From contig VGZH01000001.1 in assembly GCA_016872645.1 (NCBI GenBank), forward strand, positions 1-64,000: a stretch of DNA of 64,000 nt. The letters are read 5' to 3'. The translations under genes and the position numbers were made by a program. Every line of letters starts with the position of its first letter. Position 1 is the stretch's first letter. Below are positions 1 through 8,900 of the stretch, piece after piece. The DNA is from Planctomycetota bacterium. Its GTDB lineage: Bacteria > Planctomycetota > Planctomycetia > Planctomycetales > Planctomycetaceae. The notes beneath the pieces are model-generated. The model worked only from the letters and a program-made list of their open reading frames with translations, had not been told where the DNA came from and did not search any database.

Positions 1-2
1 AT

Positions 3-536
3 TCAACTACTGACAACTTCACGGAGTTCGGGAAAGTCAGTACGGATGACATCACCGTTTCTGCGGCTCAGCGGGCCATTGTGGGCTATCTGATCTACGG
101 ATTGCCCTCCGGACCGGTGCTTGCCGGCCAATGGGATTCGCTGAGCGATGATACCGATGATCCCTATGGTCTCGTATCGACGGAGATCAAACGGCTTTAT
201 CTTCAGAGCAATGGGATGACCAATGTGACTTTGGGTACAAAGGGCTTTAACGAGATGAATTATCCGACGCTCGACACCTACCACACGCCGCTGATCGTTT
301 CGGCAGGCGCGGATGGAGATCTGGGACTTTTCGAGCCGCATCAAGGAACAGCGTCGGGGGCGAGTGGAGCGGATGTGCTCGATACAGATCTTGGAATCTT
401 GGCACAACCGATTCACGGCCCTGGCGGACCGTATGATTTCAGCGACCTCGCCCGCACACCGCTTGGAAACTCAGTGATCTCGGCGCTGACGGACAACATC
501 ACGAATCGCAATCGGCGCGCGGGAAAGGGGAAGTGA
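3..536 (+). CDS. Type II secretion pseudopilin-like protein, C-terminal part (5' end outside window)
   Basis: The frame is open from the window edge to TGA at 534-536, so the real start lies upstream; the GTG at 81 is only the first internal start codon. The visible 177 residues are soluble. They contain the segment PLIVSAGADGDLGLFEP, which resembles the C-terminal beta region of GspG-like pseudopilins in planctomycetes, where an S-A-G-x-D-G motif precedes the end of the protein. The N-terminal methylation segment cannot be seen. The next gene, a clear pseudopilin, starts one base after this stop, so the two are surely co-transcribed. By position this would be the G-like major pseudopilin ahead of an H-I-J-K series. 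The family call rests on context and this one motif. Confidence 0.6.
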   Translation, partial: STTDNFTEFGKVSTDDITVSAAQRAIVGYLIYGLPSGPVLAGQWDSLSDDTDDPYGLVSTEIKRLYLQSNGMTNVTLGTKGFNEMNYPTLDTYHTPLIVSAGADGDLGLFEPHQGTASGASGADVLDTDLGILAQPIHGPGGPYDFSDLARTPLGNSVISALTDNITNRNRRAGKGK

Positions 537-537
537 G

Positions 538-1896
538 ATGAATCGTGTTCGAGTCACTTCCCTGATAGCGTTTCGCCGGTCTGTGAGTTCTGCACAAACT
601 CACGCGACTCGGTCGTGGCGTGGAGTTGGTGGTTTCACACTGGTCGAGTTGTTGATCGTCGTCGCGGTGATGTTGATCTTAATTGTGATGACGGTGCAGG
701 CGGTGGACTTCGCGTTCACTCAAGAGCGATTGAAGGCGGGTGCTCGGCAGGTACAGTCGGCCTTGGAGGGTGCTCGTGACCGGGCCATTTTTGCTGGAAA
801 GATCAATCCGCAAGCGAGGGTCGGGATTCGATTCCTGACCGATGAAACGGATCCACGTCAAATTACCAGCATGATCTACGTCGGCGTCAATGTTGGTGTT
901 CCGGCTAAGCCTTGGGATCGAGGTCAGATTCGCTTGGAGCGAATCGACAATAACGGCGATGGAGTTGCTGATCTCGTTGTGGATATCAACAACGACGGCA
1001 TTCTGGAGTCGGCGGTCAAGATCGTGCGTGGCGATGCAGGAACGGCTTGGTACGCACTCAAAGAACGCGGGTTGCTCGGCCTGTTTGAAGACAGGAACCT
1101 CAATGGCGTGCTGGATTCCGGTGAAGATCAAAATGGCAACGGGCTGTTAGACATTGATGCTGCGCGGATTGAAATCCCAAAGGATAGCGGCGTTTGGTAT
1201 CCCGTGCTGACGCATCGCCTGACGGCCGTGAATCAAGTTTTGGAGTTGGCGACACCATTTCAAGAATCCACGACGACATTGGATAACGAGGTGATTGCGT
1301 TCCAGGGAACAGGGCCGAGCACCTACCGACTGGAATTGCAGCCGCGCGTGTTGCCGGAGTCTCAGCCGATTTTGTTGCCCGAGACGGTGTGCATCGACCT
1401 GGATGGCTCGCTAGTTCCGTCGTCGTGGCGACCTGCTCCGGGGTCGCCGCAGAATGCGCGGTATTCCTCGCGCATGGACATCCTGTTTTCTCCGCGTGGG
1501 GTCGTAACCGGTTCCGCGGCGGCGATGGGCTTGGTCCACCTTTACGTTGCCGAGCGGAAGGATGTGCAGAAGACCGTCGATCTGTTAGCTCGGCCGCCGG
1601 TGAACTCCAACTCAGCGGGACCATTGTTGCCGGGTCAGAATCAATTTCGTGAGGACCTGAACGAGAACGGCACTCTCGACGCCGGCGAGGATTTCAACGG
1701 CAATGGTGTGCTCGACGAAGCGAGTCCGCTGGGACAACAGGCAATCATTTCCATCTTCACGCTGACCGGAAAAGTTTCGTCGTATCCTGTGGATGCAACC
1801 GATGTGTTGATCAACGCCACGGGATTGAGCGGCAGCGATGGTTATGCAGACAGGCCGTTCCGAAGTAGCTACGTTGGCGAGGTGACCAACCAATGA
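538..1896 (+). CDS. GspH-like minor pseudopilin with EF-hand-like loops
   Basis: The 452-residue protein has a type IV prepilin N-terminus. A basic leader of about 32 residues ends in GG, followed by FTLVELLIVVAVML, so cleavage and N-methylation are expected at G32/F33. Glu5 of the mature protein (residue 37) is present. The helix runs to about residue 55 and is followed by QERLKAGARQVQSALEGAR, typical of GspH/FimT. The body is far longer than ordinary GspH (about 170 residues). It contains acidic loops of the type D-x-N-x-N-G-x-L-D-x-G-E-D near residues 140-162, 184-204 and 375-395, which look like calcium sites. The ATG is one base past the previous stop, and the 3' end overlaps the next gene by 4 bp (ATGA). 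It would act in the inner membrane as part of a pseudopilus tip. Confidence 0.8.
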   Translation: MNRVRVTSLIAFRRSVSSAQTHATRSWRGVGGFTLVELLIVVAVMLILIVMTVQAVDFAFTQERLKAGARQVQSALEGARDRAIFAGKINPQARVGIRFLTDETDPRQITSMIYVGVNVGVPAKPWDRGQIRLERIDNNGDGVADLVVDINNDGILESAVKIVRGDAGTAWYALKERGLLGLFEDRNLNGVLDSGEDQNGNGLLDIDAARIEIPKDSGVWYPVLTHRLTAVNQVLELATPFQESTTTLDNEVIAFQGTGPSTYRLELQPRVLPESQPILLPETVCIDLDGSLVPSSWRPAPGSPQNARYSSRMDILFSPRGVVTGSAAAMGLVHLYVAERKDVQKTVDLLARPPVNSNSAGPLLPGQNQFREDLNENGTLDAGEDFNGNGVLDEASPLGQQAIISIFTLTGKVSSYPVDATDVLINATGLSGSDGYADRPFRSSYVGEVTNQ

Positions 1897-3428
1897 AAAC
1901 GACGCGGATGAAAAATCGTTGGCTCGCGTCGCTTCGTCAGACGATGCTTGCGGGGCCAGATACCATATCGACTCCGCGGACCGGTATGACGCTGATGGAA
2001 GTGCTCATGTCGTGTGCGATTATGACCATTGGTGTCGTGATGGTGGCGACGGTGTTTCCGCTCTCGACATTGCGAGTCCTGGAGGCCAGCCGCCAGACGA
2101 ATTCGACAATCACACGGTTCTCGGCCGAAGCCTTGCTCGATGTGGATCAGGCTTTTGTGAACAACCCGGATGGAGTCGCGGGAGCAAACAGCTCAGGCTA
2201 TCAAACGCCGGTATACTTTGTGGACCCTTATGGCTATCAGACGTTTCATCGCGATGCGTCGCTGGCGGCAAGAAGGGGTGCGGGGGCAATTCCCACGACT
2301 GAGACGACTCTGTTGCGGGATACTTGGGGAAAGTTGCCGACTGACTCCACCGTGAATGTGCCGTTGCCACGTCGATATACAGGAGCCAGCTTGTTCCCGT
2401 CCAATCCGGGGACGACACCTGGGGCCTCGATCCGAGCTTACCCCACCAACGATCAAGAAAGCGATTCAGCCATCGCGCGGGCTGTGCAGTTGGTTGGTCA
2501 ACCAGACAACTGGAAGGTGGTCGCCGAGGGGACAGTTGATACCTCGGTCAGTGCGACTACCAACATCACGTCGCTGACATTGGACAACGACGTGGATCTG
2601 TCCTCGGTCCCGACGTCTTTTCCTCCGGCTCCCTCATTCATCTCGGTTGTTTATCGCGCGGTGATTTTCGACCAGCAGGGAGATCTCGGTGGCCGACGCA
2701 GTGAGATTCGATACCTCACCGCCTCCAGCGCGTCGCCGCCGACAGTGACTTGGACGACTCCGCTTTCGACGCGGTTCGAGAATGGCAACATCGGCAAAGT
2801 TCGCATCGAGCAACTCGACGAAGTCTATACCTGGGCCTTGACGGTGCGCCGGTTGCCATCGGGCGACTCGAACATCGACGTAGTGGTCTTCTTCAAACGG
2901 AGCTTCAACCCGGAGCACGAGTACGTTTACCCGGCAGCATTTCGTCAGTTCGATCTCGGAGCACCCAACGGCAGTGGTGTGGCGGCTCCGGGGGCTGCGA
3001 ACTTCGATGACAACGGCATCTCTGGTGCGGATGACATTGCCGAGATCGGATATCCCAAAAATCTTTCGCTTCCCACGGCCCAGCAAAGCGACGATCAGCC
3101 AACCTCCATCGTTCGAGTCGATTTCGCGAGCCTGCCGTCGGGAACAGATCGTCCCGCGTTTCGTCGAGGCGGCTTCGTGTGCGATACCAAGAACGGTCTG
3201 TGGTATCGCATCCAGGGATTACAGAACGAGACCGATACGACCATCGAGTTGGTTTTGGACAAGTTCGTCCAGCAAGACGGCACGGAAGATCGGATCTACC
3301 CCGTGCCGTTGCCGTACCCGTACACCCCGACGCTCGATCCCGGTGAAGACACGAACGGCAACAGAGTGCTCGATATCGGCGGCATCTATTGGAATCCGAC
3401 AGTCGTCAATGTGTTTTCAGTGAGATAG
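1893..3428 (+). CDS. GspI-like minor pseudopilin
   Basis: This 511-residue protein has a prepilin signal: basic leader, then G31/M32 with MTLMEVLMSCAIMTIGVVMV. Glu5 of the mature chain is residue 36. The sequence after the helix (FPLSTLRVLEASRQTNSTI) fits the GspI/PilV class. The body is long and mostly beta-like, with one acidic loop (GEDTNGNRVLDIGG) near the C-terminus at about residues 488-501. The start overlaps the previous stop as ATGA, indicating translational coupling. It follows the H-like gene and precedes the J-like gene, the same order as in gspHIJK operons. Ordinary GspI is about 120 residues, so most of this protein is an extra domain of unknown role. Confidence 0.75.
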   Translation: MKTTRMKNRWLASLRQTMLAGPDTISTPRTGMTLMEVLMSCAIMTIGVVMVATVFPLSTLRVLEASRQTNSTITRFSAEALLDVDQAFVNNPDGVAGANSSGYQTPVYFVDPYGYQTFHRDASLAARRGAGAIPTTETTLLRDTWGKLPTDSTVNVPLPRRYTGASLFPSNPGTTPGASIRAYPTNDQESDSAIARAVQLVGQPDNWKVVAEGTVDTSVSATTNITSLTLDNDVDLSSVPTSFPPAPSFISVVYRAVIFDQQGDLGGRRSEIRYLTASSASPPTVTWTTPLSTRFENGNIGKVRIEQLDEVYTWALTVRRLPSGDSNIDVVVFFKRSFNPEHEYVYPAAFRQFDLGAPNGSGVAAPGAANFDDNGISGADDIAEIGYPKNLSLPTAQQSDDQPTSIVRVDFASLPSGTDRPAFRRGGFVCDTKNGLWYRIQGLQNETDTTIELVLDKFVQQDGTEDRIYPVPLPYPYTPTLDPGEDTNGNRVLDIGGIYWNPTVVNVFSVR

Positions 3429-3494
3429 GAATTTGAATCAGGGCAGCCAATGACTCTGTAGGTTTGCAGGATATCGTTGTGTGAAAGCAAGATC

Positions 3495-5759
3495 ATGAAT
3501 CGCTCGCGAACAATTCGATCGACAACTCGACGCACCGGCTTCACGCTTATCGAGATGTTGATGGCGGTGACGCTGGTGTTGATCATGATGACGATGTTCG
3601 CCGAGGTGTTCCAACTGGCCGGCGGCTCGGTCACGAAGCAGCGAACACTGGCGGATAACGATCAGAATTCTCGCACGCTCGTCACGATTCTGAAGCGTGA
3701 CCTCGATCAACGGACGTTTCGCTCGCTGGTTCCGTTCTACGCCAATGAGCCGATCGGGATTACTCGGTCCGATGCGGGAACCGACAACGGTTACTTCTAT
3801 CTCTCGAATAACTACCTCGGCGACTTCACCGACGACGTCCTGCAATTCACGATGGACTCGACCATCAACGTGAAGAAGATCGGGGAGTCCAGGTTCTACG
3901 GTTCGGCGGCGCAATTGCCATATCCACCGCCAGCCGTGTGGACCGCGAATCCGGCAACCAGGGTCTATCACTTCCTGCGGAACCCGAATCAGCCAGATGG
4001 TGACGACGGCGAAATCCTGTCGAATGGTGCCGGCTCTTCGACCAAGGCCGAAGTGTGCTACTTCATGCGCGGCACTCGGCTGTATCGGCGAGTGATGTTG
4101 ATTCGCGATCCGATCAAACAGGCCAGCGTCGATCCCACCAACCCTGGGCAGCCCGTCGTCTCCGAGGACGTCAACCTCAATGGCACTTTGGACCCCGGCG
4201 AAGATTTGAATGCCAACATGGCCCTGGATTCTCGGTTCGATTACTTCGCGAATGCCGGAGCGTTCGCGAATTTTTGGAGTCTGTACGATTACTCTGCGTT
4301 TCAAAGATCGCCGATTTTCTCGGCCAGCGGAGTCATGCCGGCCGGAGCGAGGTTTGTCGGAGCCAAGCCGTTCCTTGAAAACAAAAAAGAGGTGGCCTTC
4401 CCCGGCACGCCTTACTGCTACTCGCTCGGTCAAACTTGGAATCGCTTCGGCTTCAATTCGGCGTTCACGGGAGCGAATAACTTCAACGGACTGCCGCGCG
4501 AGTTCAGCGGCTTGGCAGCTCCGAACTTTTTCATCGGGCGGTTCACCCAAGAAGAGACCTCAAATACGACGTTCCAGTATCCGCAGGTGATGCCAGGTGG
4601 CGGCAATCCGATGGACGCTGCGGCGACGAACTACGCTGATGCGACGGGAGATGGTGTGATCGATACCTATGCCGGTGGCTCGCGAGCTGGTGTCGATCTG
4701 CTGCTGAGTAACGTGCATGAGTTTCGCGTTGAGGTTTGGGACGAGCGACTGCAAGACTTCGCCCAGATCGGTCACTCGCTGGGAGTGGGTGGCATCGCGG
4801 GAGACTACGCGGGTGTGCGTTACCTGAATCGTGATCCCGCCACGAACCAGCCGAGGTATGGTCCGCTGATAGCGACAGGAACTGTCGCACCGAACGTGTT
4901 CGACACCTGGCATCCGCTGTTCAATCGCAACGTGAACAGCGTCTTGGGAGACGGCCCTGATCGACCGCCATTCCGTCCGCTGACCATTGATCCCACCGGG
5001 GTCTCCGGCCCGACCTACACAAACCCCAGCGGAGCGCCAATCTGGTGGACTCCAAACACGGTCTATCAACCGGGAGACGTGGTCTTTCCGCGTCGCGAAG
5101 ATTTGAACGGCAACGGCGTTCTCGACGCGGGCGAGGATGGATCGAACGGTTTTCCGAGCGATGGCGTTCTGCAAGAAAACAAGCAGGTCTTTCTCGAAGA
5201 CGTCAACGGCAACGGCATTCTGGATGCGGGTGAGGATCTCAATGGGAACATGGTTCTTGATTCGCCATCTCCTGCCGGTCAAATTTTTGAAGATATCAAC
5301 CAAAACGGAATTTCTAATAATGGTGAAGACGGGGCCTTCAATCTGCCGGCAGACACCTTTTTGAATCCTCAACGATTCCAACTTCGTCGTCCTCTGTTTC
5401 CAACGGGATTGACCTATCGCTTTGTCTGTGTGCGGGCGGGAACATCGTCCGCACGAACGGTTACGAATGGTGGAACGGCTTCGATCCTCGATGAGCCCGG
5501 AGTCGGAGCCTGGTCCACAACGCCCGGGTTCATTATCAAGGGCTGGACGGAAGACACGAACGGAAACAACGTGCTCAATCCCGGCGAAGACGTGGACGGC
5601 GATGGAGCCATCGATCGCGAACCCGATTGGATGGTGGTCTATAACGCTCGGCCGTTGCGAGCCATTCGGATAACGGTGCGGTTCGAGCACCCCACCAGTC
5701 AGCAAATGAAACAAGTGACGATCGTGCATTCGCTACGCGACACGACCACGGTGCCGTGA
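3495..5759 (+). CDS. GspJ-like minor pseudopilin with many acidic loops
   Basis: I chose ATG 3495, which gives a short leader MNRSRTIRSTTRRTG followed by FTLIEMLMAVTLVLIMMTMF; a TTG six codons upstream (3477) is also open. Processing is expected at G15/F16, with Glu5 at residue 20. FTLIEMLMAV is close to the GspJ consensus. The 754-residue protein is several times longer than GspJ. It carries at least six acidic repeats such as EDLNGNGVLDAGED, spread over residues 220-245, 530-610 and 680-710. Some are single units and some are tandem. The gene begins 66 bp after the I-like gene. A role as a surface- or periplasm-exposed pseudopilin stabilised by calcium is inferred. Confidence 0.78.
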   Translation: MNRSRTIRSTTRRTGFTLIEMLMAVTLVLIMMTMFAEVFQLAGGSVTKQRTLADNDQNSRTLVTILKRDLDQRTFRSLVPFYANEPIGITRSDAGTDNGYFYLSNNYLGDFTDDVLQFTMDSTINVKKIGESRFYGSAAQLPYPPPAVWTANPATRVYHFLRNPNQPDGDDGEILSNGAGSSTKAEVCYFMRGTRLYRRVMLIRDPIKQASVDPTNPGQPVVSEDVNLNGTLDPGEDLNANMALDSRFDYFANAGAFANFWSLYDYSAFQRSPIFSASGVMPAGARFVGAKPFLENKKEVAFPGTPYCYSLGQTWNRFGFNSAFTGANNFNGLPREFSGLAAPNFFIGRFTQEETSNTTFQYPQVMPGGGNPMDAAATNYADATGDGVIDTYAGGSRAGVDLLLSNVHEFRVEVWDERLQDFAQIGHSLGVGGIAGDYAGVRYLNRDPATNQPRYGPLIATGTVAPNVFDTWHPLFNRNVNSVLGDGPDRPPFRPLTIDPTGVSGPTYTNPSGAPIWWTPNTVYQPGDVVFPRREDLNGNGVLDAGEDGSNGFPSDGVLQENKQVFLEDVNGNGILDAGEDLNGNMVLDSPSPAGQIFEDINQNGISNNGEDGAFNLPADTFLNPQRFQLRRPLFPTGLTYRFVCVRAGTSSARTVTNGGTASILDEPGVGAWSTTPGFIIKGWTEDTNGNNVLNPGEDVDGDGAIDREPDWMVVYNARPLRAIRITVRFEHPTSQQMKQVTIVHSLRDTTTVP

Positions 5760-5772
5760 GAAAGGGACTAGG

Positions 5773-5872
5773 GGTAGGGTGGGGCAAGCTCGCAGCGAGC
5801 GGCGGCCCGCTAGCAAAATCACACCAGAATCTGGTGGGCCGGCGCGGTGAAGCGCCGCTGGTCCCATCCTAC
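5773..5872 (+). repeat. Intergenic GC-rich repeat, family A, copy 1
   Basis: The spacer between the J-like and K-like genes holds two related units. Bases 5773-5810 begin GGTAGGGTGGGGCAAGC and contain the small palindrome GCTCGCAGCGAGC. Bases 5833-5872 begin GGTGGGCCGGCGCGG and end CGCCGCTGGTCCCATCCTAC. The second unit reappears in inverted orientation near 11489 and 51663, so this is a dispersed family able to form hairpins. It carries no coding capacity that I can support. Confidence 0.65.
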
Positions 5873-5991
5873 TGTTTTGTGAAACGGCCGAACCTCTCTC
5901 AGCAAAGATTTGAGGGGAGTGAAGATAAGGTGGGTCACAACCGGGGCAGGCGTGACTGACTGTCGCTGGAAGTTGACCGGAGAATTGAATC

Positions 5992-8900
5992 ATGAAACGT
6001 CAGCTTGGTTTGTCGGAAATGGTGCATCAGCGGGAGATGCGGGCTTCGCGCCGAGCGACGCATGGAGCGTCGGGAATGTGGGCGTGGTCGAGCGAAGGAG
6101 GCCTTCGGTCGCCATCGCGGCGGGGGCAGGAACCCCACGCCCAGCGCCCGTTGAAGCGGGGACGGCGCGGGAGCACGTTGCTGGTCGTGTTGGGACTGCT
6201 CGGCATGTTGTCATTGCTGGGGCTGATCTACTTCTCATTCGCCAATCAGGAGCAGCAGAACGCGACCTATTTCGCTGAAGCGGCCAAGGGGACATATCAG
6301 GAAGACGACATCGAGCGTATCTTCGGCGAGGCGATCAAGCAGATCACGATCGGGGCAGAGCCGACTCAGCCGAACAGCGTGATGTGGGGCCGTCGCCATT
6401 CGATGCTCTACAACCTCATCGGCTGGGATGTGCAACCACACACAGGCACCGGCGTGCATTTGATTCTCGACGGCAGCGGTGGTTTGGTGGTAGATCAAAA
6501 CTACGACGGCTCTGACGATGTGCCTGGGCCGAATGACGATCTGCGCAACGTCAATGATTCGCCGGCAGCGCACTTTCAGTTCCAGCGGAACGTCCTGGCG
6601 ATGCCGGCTCCCGATGTGGACTACACCTATCCCGACATCAACAACATGTTCCTGGGGTACAAGGGTTACACTTGGGACTATCGTTTGAATCCACCGGCCC
6701 AGCGATTGGTCATCAAGCCAGCCTTCCATCGCCCGGAGTTGTTCCGAAATGGTTCTGGTCAGCCGGTCGCGGATTGGGCGATCTCACAATCCACTTCCCG
6801 TCGGTCGTTTCGACCGCATCCGTTTCATTCCTACGTTTGGCGGCAGGACACGTCGGGGACTCCTCAGCGGCGGTTCATCATTGATGCCAGTTCGAATCCT
6901 GCGGCCGATCCAACTCTGGCGGGTTTCGTAGCGGCCGACGCGGCTCTGATTGGAGCGTCCGTCACGAATCAGGTGTCGTCGGCCTTTCCATTCCTGGTCA
7001 ATTTGAATGACCCGGTCACGGGAACGCCGGATGCTTTTCGAAGCGAACAAGGTGTCTTCAGCGCGGACGGCAATATGCACCCGATTCCGGGTGCTGGTAA
7101 TGTCACGGCGTGGAACCAGTACGAGTACGACGTCGATAACGATGGCGACGGCGTGATGGACGGCATCTGGATGGACTTTGATATGCCAATCCTGGTCCGC
7201 CCATCAGACAACCGGCCGTACATTCCGCTGATCTCGACCGCGATCTACGACCTGGATTCGCTGTTGAACGCGAACATGGTCGGCAACACGTTTGGCGACA
7301 CGCGCACGAACAACACTTCGAACTTCGGCAACGGCGGCCCGATCAGCGTTTCGGCTCAGGGGCTGTCCTCGCCAGCGGAAATCAATCCGCTGTATGCGCT
7401 TGACACGACCTACGCGGAGGCCAGCAGCGCCGCTCAGACCGATCTCACGTCGTACTTTGGTTACGCGCCCACTCCTGGCGCCAGCGCGATTCGGCTCGAC
7501 ATGGCCAACATGGAGTTCTGGACGTCGCTGAAAGGACATGTCCGGTTCTCGACACCCAATCAGATTTACGCGGGACGATTCGGTGAAGCCAACCGGATGT
7601 GGAGTGTCCTGCAAGCGGCCGGTGCGGGTGCTCCGATCGGAGTGCAGAACAGCGTCAACAGCAACCTCTTCCCGTACCCCGGCCAGTTCGACCTCGACGA
7701 CAATCGCGACGCGAACGAAGGTCACCGGAATTGGATGGGGGGCACCGCCGTCGGCCAGATTCAATCGTTCCGGCATCCGCTGCTCTTTGGCGGACGTGGC
7801 CGCTATTGGACGACAGGAGCGACCGGCCCCAAGTCGCCGATGCTGTACTCGGTCGCGACCAGTCCACTGACGTTCTTGCAATATCAGGATGTCTTCAATG
7901 GATTTGACGCGCTGAATTCCGGTACGGCGTTGACGGGAACTCCGCAGTGGTTCGGTCTCACTCCGTTCGGCGCACCCCCCAGCAATCCGCTGATGACGTA
8001 CACGAATCCCGCAACACTCCCGATTTACGGCGCCAACTTCGGCGTGCCGATCGGGGGGGCACCCTTCCCGAATCCGGCCAGCGTGAATGACTACTACCTC
8101 GTCGATGACTCGATGGAAGTGACGGTCGATCCGAAGTCCGAACAGCGGCCGTACGATGAACCGTTCGAGGCGATTGACACGTTGTACTTGCAGATGACAA
8201 ACGCAGATCGCAACTCGACGGGACTGACGTCACGCCTGGCCGACACGATGCCGGCCAACCTGGTGATCCCCACCGGAGCCAGCAGCCCGAATCAAGTGGA
8301 AGTCGGTCAGCGGTTCACATCCCTCAGTTGGGACTTGAAGCACTTCGGGTTGCGACGTCATTCCGGGACTGGGAGTGATCGCGTTTGGGAATTCAACGTC
8401 GATTTCGACGGCGACGGAAATCTGGAATTCCCACCGCAATTCAATCCGGTGCTGCCGGGCGCAGGCGGCACCCCTTATGTGCCGGCGATTGATCCGAGTG
8501 CGGCGACGTACCTGCCGGAGAACGCCTATGGTCCACGCGATCCGTTCCGTCCGCAGTTGCGCCGGTTGTTGTCCTTCGAGTCTGGATCGACCACAGACGC
8601 AGCGACTCCGAAGCGGTTGAGCATTAATGAATTTCTCGATGTCGAACGTCGTCCGGGAACAACGCCCAGTTCCTATACTTCGCAGTTGCAGTACCGGCAA
8701 CTGACACCGCACTCGACCGATAGCGCGGTTCAGAACCTGCCGACTCCCACGGCGAACACAATCAATCAGGCGTTCAAGGAACCGTACACGTTGCCGGCGT
8801 TTCCTCCGGCCGCGACCGGCATGCACTCGATCGAAGAGGTCAAAGAGTTCTGGGCACGCCGCGACCGACAGCAAATGGCTCGCGATATTTATGTGCTGCT

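Noticed and set aside
3438-4550. Long minus-strand frame of 370 codons
   Set aside because: It lies antisense to the J-like pseudopilin gene, which has clear motifs. High GC and codon bias create mirror frames.
4560-5729. Minus-strand frame of 389 codons
   Set aside because: Antisense to the same pseudopilin gene, no recognisable domain.
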